Of a DNA stretch of 13,211 bases, positions 8,401-13,211 are shown piece by piece. Source of the DNA: JAVBOP01 sp031550405 (GTDB taxonomy: Bacteria > Bacteroidota > Ignavibacteria > Kapaibacteriales > UBA2268); NCBI GenBank assembly GCA_031550405.1, contig JAVBOP010000233.1, positions 1 through 13,211 of the forward strand. The letters run 5' to 3'. The notes beneath the pieces were generated by a model. It saw only the letters and a list, made by a program, of their open reading frames with translations. It was not told the origin of the DNA and ran no database searches. A program made the position numbers and the translations under genes. Each line of letters opens with the position of its first letter. The stretch's first letter is position 1.

Positions 8401-10649
8401 GGCGTATATATGGTGATGGATACAGGCACGCCCGGACAAAATTCGCTGCCTAATAAATTAATATTTGTTAATAATTCGCCCGGATACGGCTTCTCTGTTG
8501 CCTTGAATACCACTACATCATAGCTGCCAAGCGTCTGCCATGTATTATTGCTCCATATACTGTCGCTAACTACCTTGGAATGCGGGAAATAGTAGCCTGA
8601 AGTGGTCGCTCCCACAAGGTATGCAGCATCTATTTTATCCAATGCCAAGCCGTAGGCATAATCATAGTACCTTCCGCCTATGTAGCTGGAATATAACAGG
8701 TTAGATAGCGAAGTATCGAATACTGAATATACCATATCGCCAAAATCGGAATAGGTATCAAAGAAGGCGTCCCATGTGGCAGGGTAATTTGTTGAATGGG
8801 TATATCCAGAAATATGAATTTTTTTTAATTTATCTATCGCAATACCTGTAGCATAATTTCTATTGTTCGAGCTTATAGTTGTTGATAGCAGCAGGTTTTG
8901 GGCGGTCTGGTCTAATTTAAACACCACTATATCGGCGGAATCGCTCTGCGTCTGGCTGTATGTATTGGCTGTGGTGGGGAAATTATTCGAAATGGAATAG
9001 CCTGAAATATATGCACAGTTATTATCATCAATGGCTATGCCCGCAGGATATTCATCTTTTGTGCCGCCAATGTAAGTGGAATATATTAAATAAGATAGCG
9101 TCGAATCGAACTTCGTAACAAATATATCGCCTGTGCCCTGCATACTCTGTTGAAAGGCATTGGGCGTGATGGGAAAATTGCTCGACGCTGTATTGCCGGC
9201 AATATATACATTCGAGGCAGTATCGACGCCAATACTCACGGGCATATCCCTGCCATTTCCGCCAAACAGCGAGGAGTATAAAAGATGCGAACCCATTGTA
9301 TTTATGCGGGATACGAAGCAATCGCTTTCACCGCCCGCAAAGGTTTTTCTGTAGGCATTGGGCGTTGTCGGGAATATCTTCTGCGCCATTCGCGTTTCGC
9401 CCGCAACCCATATTGTATTCTGCCTGTCGATCTTCAAGCCGCCCGACACATCGTATGCGTCGCCGCCTATAAGTGCCGAAAATATCAGCTGGTTACCGGA
9501 ATTGTTGAACTTGGCAACAAACACATCCCAGCCGCCATTATACCTGTTCAAAGTGTCGGACGTGGTTTCTATCGGAAAGCCAGTGTGCGGGTAAGCGGTG
9601 TCCTGCGACTCGGTTTCGCCGACAACGACGATATTCATGCTGTCGTCAAGGGCGATATATTTGGCTCTGTCACGCTTACTGCCACCGAGAAAAGTAGAAA
9701 ATAAAATATTTTTACCGGTATTGTCAAGTTTGGATATAAAAGCATCCATACTGCTTGCATCGCTCTGCTGGTAACCATCATTAAAATAACGGTCATACGC
9801 ACCGCTGGTAGTAGGGAAGTGCTGCGAATGCACCTCGCCTGCGATATATGCACAGCCCAAAGTATCCACTGTAATGGCATAGCCATATTCGGCATCAACG
9901 CTGCCAATCAGCACGGAATATATCAGCGGATCAATTGTAAGCGGCTTGCTTTTATCATACTTACCTAATTCAAAACCAATAGTATTATCAGCATGTTTAA
10001 CAAAACGGCAGTTTATTTGCCTGTTATTTATGAATTTATTTTCATAATCATCCTGCATGCTCTGAAATGCAAACAGCTCCTTATGCCTGAAAATGCCATT
10101 ATCCGTTTCAATAACAAGTTCGCCTATGCTATTGATATATATATTACTTGCACCATTTATGCGGAAGCGGATAGCATCCGGGTCTGCATTCGGCTGCAAT
10201 TCAAAATCGTAGCGAATCCGGGATTTTTCTGATGAGTCAAAATAGTAGCATATATCAATACCGTCGTATATATTTTTTGCTATAACCTTATTGTATAAAG
10301 GCACTTGGCTTGCCCATGCGGTTCTATCGCTGCCGATAAAATAATTATGGTGCGTGCCTTGCCTGCCAATGCCGATATGGTTGCAATTGCCATTCGTATT
10401 TTGCAGCTGCATTGCGAGCACGCTGCCTTTGATGCGCATTTTGTCGGCGTCGGCACTGTCGGTATAGAGCTGAAAATGGTCATAAACCACGCCCGAATCC
10501 GTAACCCAGGCGTAGATATTTTTGCTTTTCGCCAGATATTTGATGTTCGCACTCCACTGCCCTTTATTTTCGATAAATGCCGCATCCGCTCCCGACACAT
10601 GCAGCAGCCCTGCCGCAGCGAGCAGCGATAGAATAAGTTTTATCTTCAT
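5448..10649 (-). CDS. Giant secreted SBBP beta-propeller protein with nine Cys-pair modules and T9SS-like tail
   Basis: This is a 1733-residue exported protein of unknown substrate. Residues 1-23 form a signal peptide (MKIK, hydrophobic core, cleavage likely after ADA). An N-terminal domain begins with ENKGQW (27-32), the hallmark of the domain that precedes SBBP repeats (DUF7948, if I recall the name correctly), and runs to about 239. Seven SBBP-type blades follow (about 243-719), each built as 'LxYSTYIGG...GIAID...AYIxGxT...FPTT...DxFVxK', enough for one closed seven-bladed propeller. Nine modules of about 95-105 residues (727-1644) come next; most carry a Cys...CF pair, a 'FxxQLSDxxGxF' strand and a 'YRxRxxSTxP' strand, so Ig-like or fibronectin-like sandwiches are likely. 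Residues about 1655-1733 resemble a T9SS sorting domain (ELSDITGNQ, LPSGVYVLTI, final YPILKL). Adhesion, matrix or surface-layer roles are guesses. It lies 157 bases downstream of flhA on the same strand; its 3' end meets gdhA. Confidence 0.88.
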   Translation of the reverse strand: MKIKLILSLLAAAGLLHVSGADAAFIENKGQWSANIKYLAKSKNIYAWVTDSGVVYDHFQLYTDSADADKMRIKGSVLAMQLQNTNGNCNHIGIGRQGTHHNYFIGSDRTAWASQVPLYNKVIAKNIYDGIDICYYFDSSEKSRIRYDFELQPNADPDAIRFRINGASNIYINSIGELVIETDNGIFRHKELFAFQSMQDDYENKFINNRQINCRFVKHADNTIGFELGKYDKSKPLTIDPLIYSVLIGSVDAEYGYAITVDTLGCAYIAGEVHSQHFPTTSGAYDRYFNDGYQQSDASSMDAFISKLDNTGKNILFSTFLGGSKRDRAKYIALDDSMNIVVVGETESQDTAYPHTGFPIETTSDTLNRYNGGWDVFVAKFNNSGNQLIFSALIGGDAYDVSGGLKIDRQNTIWVAGETRMAQKIFPTTPNAYRKTFAGGESDCFVSRINTMGSHLLYSSLFGGNGRDMPVSIGVDTASNVYIAGNTASSNFPITPNAFQQSMQGTGDIFVTKFDSTLSYLIYSTYIGGTKDEYPAGIAIDDNNCAYISGYSISNNFPTTANTYSQTQSDSADIVVFKLDQTAQNLLLSTTISSNNRNYATGIAIDKLKKIHISGYTHSTNYPATWDAFFDTYSDFGDMVYSVFDTSLSNLLYSSYIGGRYYDYAYGLALDKIDAAYLVGATTSGYYFPHSKVVSDSIWSNNTWQTLGSYDVVVFKATEKPYPGELLTNINLLGSEFCPGVPVSITIYTPHAFYFADNTFYVQMSDANGSFANPIVIGQLQASTGGSTTIIFPANTPVGYGYRIRVVSTKPRSIGEDNGTDLTIRGAYMSLNTLALTAYCAGNTITAAYETNSCFNSGNIFKLEMSSDTGGSFANPVVIASKAGVSSDSISGVIPSNIIKIAGNYSLRLTSSSPAFISDTQTMSIALPHIEVAGIAEYAFCAEESFALPYTANHCFADSNIFYALLSDVTGSFSSKIDTIGYAMSNHSGTIPCTVPGNVANGDKYRIRIASTQPEAYAETADSIRFILGSPYIYTDNISGMELCKGFAFEITVHASNCFDYENKFIIQIKIDSLWQTIGETAYNDSVAIITIPDISGISDGANVLRILSTNPEISTPDISVTVTSPTMQVHISQANTICRNRNVEVAYTSNGCFKQGTILYIQLSDTGGVFGSAPTIIGTGIYDISHENGILTANIPLNIPTSNKYKIRIMTSDSLYTNEVAVRIIDAEASIDADISDMTVLCSGISFYVNYTANGCFNEGNVFTIELSDENGNFSTTSSVIIGSIASATSGKILVNIPLGMKNGSKYRMLLASSTPAKKSILDVDFTIEQPSIVIDSLKNFNICVQIDENKNKIYAMNTQVTVPFAASDCFGQPNIFILQLAPNGDFSKAANLDTCAWNERQFVFAFPANIENVPYRMRVISTYPELASADNGIDIKFAQPEITFAGIVKSVICKGNINTFEYYSTACFNADNVFYLEISDMNGGFGYSQIIAYSMQLGYGTFNAILPDEMLAGNGYKLRIRSTSPSIIYYDDKLYFTVSSPEILTGNLRTLNLSRNDTISVPFNTNCFDPTDIAFYVQLSDPKGNFNNPMEIGGQTGWQDDGEILTRIPLKASDGIKYRMRVISKTPALTGNDNSRDISIRGTGSIDELADNTELMVYPDIAVDVIDIVNKNEQKLIFIELSDITGNQLFHSHDIGFVQNYKIDVSALPSGVYVLTICTASTTYRYPILKL
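5718..8471 (-). repeat. Nine tandem protein modules of about 100 residues in the exoprotein
   Basis: Approximate residue ranges in the encoded protein are 727-829, 830-930, 931-1032, 1033-1129, 1130-1231, 1232-1335, 1336-1444, 1445-1547 and 1548-1644. Six modules (2-6 and 8) have two cysteines exactly 14 residues apart: 840/854, 941/955, 1044/1058, 1139/1153, 1243/1257 and 1455/1469. Module 7 has a 12-residue insertion (1345/1371) and an extra Cys1397. Module 1 keeps only the first cysteine and module 9 only the second. Only short protein motifs are shared, so duplication is old rather than recent. Confidence 0.8.
8496..9926 (-). repeat. Seven SBBP beta-propeller blades in the exoprotein
   Basis: The blades cover about residues 243-312, 313-385, 386-453, 454-518, 519-583, 584-648 and 649-719. 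Each begins with a 'LxYSTYIGG'-like strand and ends with 'DxFVxKxD'. Blades 4 and 5 are closest to the family consensus. Blade 2 has an insertion (about 348-372), blade 6 has lost the GG (STTISSNN) and blade 7 is stretched before its last strand. Seven blades is a common number for a closed propeller. Confidence 0.8.
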
Positions 10650-10653
10650 TGCC

Positions 10654-10670
10654 TTACATTTTTATCCTCT
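10654..10670 (-). promoter_or_regulatory. Start-stop minimal upstream ORF (ATG TAA) with Shine-Dalgarno-like site
   Basis: Just upstream of the exoprotein start, the - strand reads AGAGGA (10670-10665), five A/T bases, then ATG (10659-10657) followed at once by TAA (10656-10654). The true start ATG at 10649 lies four bases after this stop. The purine-rich site is well placed for the mini-ORF (6 bases from its GAGG) but 16 bases from the real start. It may be chance; the sequence is certain, the function is not. Confidence 0.3.
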
Positions 10671-10755
10671 TTTTATCGGCATCAATATAGCAAATATTTA
10701 TCATACAGTTTCAGAAAAGGAGAATAGCATATATTCTTGTATTCGCGCCGCATGT

Positions 10756-10780
10756 AAAAAACATATTTTTATTGTTTTCT
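10756..10780 (-). terminator. Weak terminator-like hairpin after flhA
   Basis: On the - strand AGAAAACA (10780-10773) can pair with TGTTTTTT (10763-10756), 8 pairs including one G-U, around a 9-base A/T loop. It lies about 26 bases after the flhA stop and the 3' arm is itself a T-run. The stem has almost no G/C, so termination would be weak. The rest of 10650-10806 shows no clear promoter. Confidence 0.22.
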
Positions 10781-10806
10781 GAATTTTTATTCATATATCC
10801 TGAAGA

Positions 10807-12939
10807 TTATAGCTCTATGCGACTGTGTATTTCTATATCTGTGTCAGCAGGAAGCTCGGTGTAACTTATTACACTGACAACAGGATACGAGCTGTGTATC
10901 ATGCGGTAGAAATATGGACGCACCTGCGCCGAGCATATAACAAGCGGCAGATAGCCTGTAATAGAAATATCGTCTATCGCCTCCGACAGGCTTTGATGCA
11001 CCTTCTGTATCACATCGGGCGACATACCGAGAGTGATGCTAAGTGCGTTAGAATTATTGGATTGCAGTGCCGTCGTCATGCGCTCCTCTATGGCAGGAGA
11101 TAAGGCAATGGCATGTATCACTCCTTTATCATCGGCGTAAGTCTTTTTAATTAATTCAGATAGATTATGCCTTACATATTCGGTAAGCACATCTGTATTT
11201 TTGGTTACCTTGCTATATTCCAGTATCGCCTCGAGTATTTGCGGCAGGTCGCGGATAGGCAGGCTCTCAACCAGCATATTCTGCAATATCTTCTGTATAG
11301 TGCCGATAGACAAGCTTTCCTGTGTGATTTCCTCAAGCAGCACAGGGTAGTCCTCTTTCAGATTTTCCACCAGATTCTTAACATTCTGCCGTGTGAGCAG
11401 CTTGCTTGCATTGCGCTTCAATATTTCCGTCAAGTGCGTGGTAAGCACTGTGGCAGGTTCTACAACGGTATATCCCATTATCTCGGCATTTTCCCTGTTT
11501 GAGCTATTAGTCCATATCGCCGGCAAACCGAAAACAGGCTCCGTAACATCAATGCCATCAAGGTCGCCGTCCGCAAGTCCCGAATTCATTGCAAGCACCA
11601 TGTGCGGATAGAGCTTATTGCGGGCGACCTCATTATCGCGTATTTTTATCGAATACTCCTCCGACTCAAGCTGCAAATTGTCCCTTACGCGGACGGGAGG
11701 CAATACTATACCCAGCTCCGTTGCCAGCTGCCTGCGGATATTGGTGATGCGCTTGAATATATCGCCGCCCTGACTTTCATTGACAAGCGATATGAGGCTA
11801 TAGCCCAATTCTATTTCCACAGGATCCACTTTTAGCAATTCTTCCACAGGCACATCTTCCTGCCGGGCAGGCTCGCTTGCAGCCTGAGCTTTGGCTATCT
11901 CTTCGACAGCGACGCTATTTGCCTCTTTTTTAACGGACATGGAGCGGAAGAATGCAAGAGCGCCCAATGCTAAAGACAGCAGCATGAATACAATGGTGGG
12001 AAACCCGGGCAATAAACCCAGTGCAAAGAGCATAATGGCAGTAATGGCAATAGGTTTGGGATTAAAAGTAAATTGCTCTGCCAGCTGCATACTCAAATTA
12101 TCATTAGACGAGGAGCGGGTTACCACCAGACCGCTTGCAACGGATATTAAAAGCGATGGTATTTGAGATACCAAGCCATCGCCTATGGACAGCGTTGTGA
12201 ATTTTGAAATGGCTTCCGTAATCTCCATATCCATTTGCAGCACGCCTATGGCAAAGCCGCCAAGTATGTTGATGCCCGTTATAATTAAGCCTGCAATAGC
12301 GTCGCCTTTTATAAATTTGGCAGCACCATCCATGGAGCCATAAAAATCTGCCTCGCGTGATAAATTTTCTCGGCGCTTGCGTGCTGTTGCCTCGTCGATA
12401 AATCCCGAGTTTAAGTCGGCGTCAATACTCATCTGCTTGCCGGGCATAGCATCTAATGTGAATCGGGCGCTTACCTCTGCTATACGCGATGAACCTTTTA
12501 TGACCACCACGAAGTTGATTATCAGCAGTATGATGAATATTATTATTCCGACCACGTAATTGCCTTTGATTACGAAGCTTCCGAATGCTTCGATGATATT
12601 GCCCGGCGCACCGGAACTTAGGATTAGGCGTGTCGATGCCACATTTAACCCTAACCTGAACAAGGTGGTTATAAGCAATACTGTTGGAAAGGCGGAAAAA
12701 TCCAACGGCGTTTTTATGTATAGCGACAGTATTATAATTAGCACGGAAATGCCGATGTTGATAGCAAGCAGAATGTCCAAAAGCGGTGCAGGCAACGGGA
12801 TAATAAGCAAACCAATGATGACTACAATGCCGACTGCAAGCAGAATGTCATTATTTTTAAATATTTTTGCGATGACGTTTTTGAATATTGAGCTGTTTGT
12901 AACGGCGTCGAATATTACCAACTGTTGTTCTTTAGCCAT
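10807..12939 (-). CDS. flhA: Flagellar biosynthesis protein FlhA (export gate)
   Basis: FlhA is the inner-membrane export-gate protein of the flagellar type III secretion apparatus. It forms a nonameric ring, couples proton flow to export and docks chaperone-substrate complexes on its cytoplasmic domain. With the ATG at 12939 it has 710 residues, close to the usual 690-700. The N-terminal membrane half (about 30-335) has several hydrophobic helices. The FHIPEP signature lies at 153-190 (RIAEVSARFTLDAMPGKQM, then DEATARKRR). Asp204 in SMDGAAKFIKGDAIAG corresponds to the essential Asp208 of Salmonella. A charged linker (about 335-370) leads to the cytoplasmic domain, with EPVFGLPAIW, GYTVVEPATVLTTHLTEILKR and LPIRDLPQILEA. 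These match FlhA better than the virulence homologue SctV. The frame extends upstream to a TTG at 13053, but those 38 residues are Cys-rich and unlike the family. No other flagellar gene is adjacent, so flhA appears to stand alone here. Confidence 0.95.
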   Translation of the reverse strand: MAKEQQLVIFDAVTNSSIFKNVIAKIFKNNDILLAVGIVVIIGLLIIPLPAPLLDILLAINIGISVLIIILSLYIKTPLDFSAFPTVLLITTLFRLGLNVASTRLILSSGAPGNIIEAFGSFVIKGNYVVGIIIFIILLIINFVVVIKGSSRIAEVSARFTLDAMPGKQMSIDADLNSGFIDEATARKRRENLSREADFYGSMDGAAKFIKGDAIAGLIITGINILGGFAIGVLQMDMEITEAISKFTTLSIGDGLVSQIPSLLISVASGLVVTRSSSNDNLSMQLAEQFTFNPKPIAITAIMLFALGLLPGFPTIVFMLLSLALGALAFFRSMSVKKEANSVAVEEIAKAQAASEPARQEDVPVEELLKVDPVEIELGYSLISLVNESQGGDIFKRITNIRRQLATELGIVLPPVRVRDNLQLESEEYSIKIRDNEVARNKLYPHMVLAMNSGLADGDLDGIDVTEPVFGLPAIWTNSSNRENAEIMGYTVVEPATVLTTHLTEILKRNASKLLTRQNVKNLVENLKEDYPVLLEEITQESLSIGTIQKILQNMLVESLPIRDLPQILEAILEYSKVTKNTDVLTEYVRHNLSELIKKTYADDKGVIHAIALSPAIEERMTTALQSNNSNALSITLGMSPDVIQKVHQSLSEAIDDISITGYLPLVICSAQVRPYFYRMIHSSYPVVSVISYTELPADTDIEIHSRIEL

Positions 12940-12963
12940 AAATATTAATGTATGTGAATATTG

Positions 12964-12976
12964 GCATGTTTCATGC
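12964..12976. repeat. Short perfect dyad GCATG-TTT-CATGC upstream of flhA
   Basis: A 5-3-5 perfect inverted repeat lies 25-37 bases upstream of the flhA ATG. Its size and place would suit an operator or part of a leader hairpin. A dyad this short can arise by chance, and no matching second copy was noticed in the window. Confidence 0.3.
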
Positions 12977-13090
12977 TTGATAAATACGGGAATATAAAAT
13001 GCAGTATCTCCATATATACCACAGCTTATATCAAAATTGCATGTATTGCACAATGTTATATTCTCTTACATCTACAATATTTTTGCCATT

Positions 13091-13114
13091 TTTTTTAATA
13101 GCTTTATTAAAAAA
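13091..13114. repeat. Perfect A/T-only inverted repeat between flhA and the right-edge frame
   Basis: TTTTTTAATA (13091-13100) and TATTAAAAAA (13105-13114) form a perfect 10-base inverted repeat with the four-base loop GCTT. It lies three bases beyond the stop of the partial - strand frame at 13118. The 3' arm is A-rich on both strands and no U-run follows, so a classical intrinsic terminator is unlikely. It could be a weak hairpin or just low-complexity DNA. The remaining bases of 12940-13117 are A/T-rich with no feature I can support. Confidence 0.4.
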
Positions 13115-13117
13115 TAT

Positions 13118-13210
13118 TCATAAATATAAGGGACGGACGTTGTGTTCGCCTTTTTTTTGCACCACCCAATATCGCGCTGCTATTCCTCCCCCTGGATCTT
13201 GTGCAAAAAG
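13118..13210 (-). CDS. C-terminal end of an unrecognised protein (partial, 5' end outside window)
   Basis: On the - strand a frame entering from the right edge gives 30 residues before TGA (13120-13118). It contains QDPGGGIAARYWVVQKKGE and ends HNVRPLYL. The composition (a G-rich turn, then an aromatic/basic strand) looks like genuine protein, unlike the Arg/Ser-rich neighbouring - strand frame. The G/C content is also higher than in the A/T-rich stretch just after the stop, as expected at a gene end. I do not recognise the family; it does not look like the FlhB C-terminus that often precedes FlhA. The competing + strand frame from ATG 13053 to the window edge looks less convincing. Confidence is low because so little is visible. 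Confidence 0.4.
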   Translation of the reverse strand, partial: LFAQDPGGGIAARYWVVQKKGEHNVRPLYL

Positions 13211-13211
13211 C

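Noticed and set aside
12940..13053. 38-residue N-terminal extension of FlhA from a TTG codon
   Set aside because: The extension is Cys-rich, does not resemble the FlhA N-terminus and needs a rare start. The ATG at 12939 gives the usual family length.
13078..13085. TATTTTTG, a -7 promoter-like motif on the + strand
   Set aside because: There is no good -33 element at the right distance and no supported + strand gene downstream within the window; A/T-rich DNA gives such matches by chance.
13053..13211. A + strand frame from ATG at 13053 running off the right edge
   Set aside because: It starts in A/T-rich intergenic DNA, has no ribosome binding site, and its C-terminal part is Cys/Pro/Thr-rich like an antisense frame. 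The - strand frame over 13118-13210 reads more like protein.

Overview
The window looks like chromosomal DNA of a flagellated, Gram-negative relative of the Bacteroidota/Chlorobi group. Ignavibacteriota or 'Candidatus Kapabacteria' fit best, by inference. Two proteins end in type IX secretion (T9SS) sorting-type domains and one is a Bacteroidota-style lipoprotein. Start codons mostly lack a good Shine-Dalgarno site, and some upstream regions carry TAnnTTTG motifs like the Bacteroidota -7 element. An flhA gene is also present; flagella are rare in classical Bacteroidota but occur in the deeper T9SS-bearing lineages. Taxonomy is inferred from gene content only.

Left part, + strand: the end of a T9SS cargo protein (2-238); a transglutaminase-fold lipoprotein (282-1469); a GC-rich hairpin that may be a terminator (1543-1586); the helicase recG (1704-3896); and a hexameric-type glutamate dehydrogenase gdhA (4087-5373) with a hairpin just before its start codon. 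A strong intrinsic terminator follows gdhA at 5420-5449.

Right part, - strand: a partial unrecognised reading frame at the right edge (13118-13210); flhA (12939-10807), which encodes the flagellar export gate; and a very large exported protein (10649-5448, 1733 aa). The large protein has a signal peptide, an ENKGQW-type N-terminal domain, seven SBBP beta-propeller blades, nine tandem cysteine-bearing modules of about 100 residues and a T9SS-like tail. It converges with gdhA, with only 74 bases between the two stop codons.

The genes do not form one pathway. They mix housekeeping (recG, gdhA), motility (flhA) and cell-surface or secreted functions (the T9SS cargoes and the lipoprotein). The least ordinary item is the propeller plus nine-module exoprotein. 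Its modules share a fixed 14-residue cysteine spacing that breaks down in a complementary way at the two ends of the array. No mobile elements, CRISPR arrays, tRNA or rRNA genes were seen. All stretches without a gene are under 300 bases and are covered by the short features listed.
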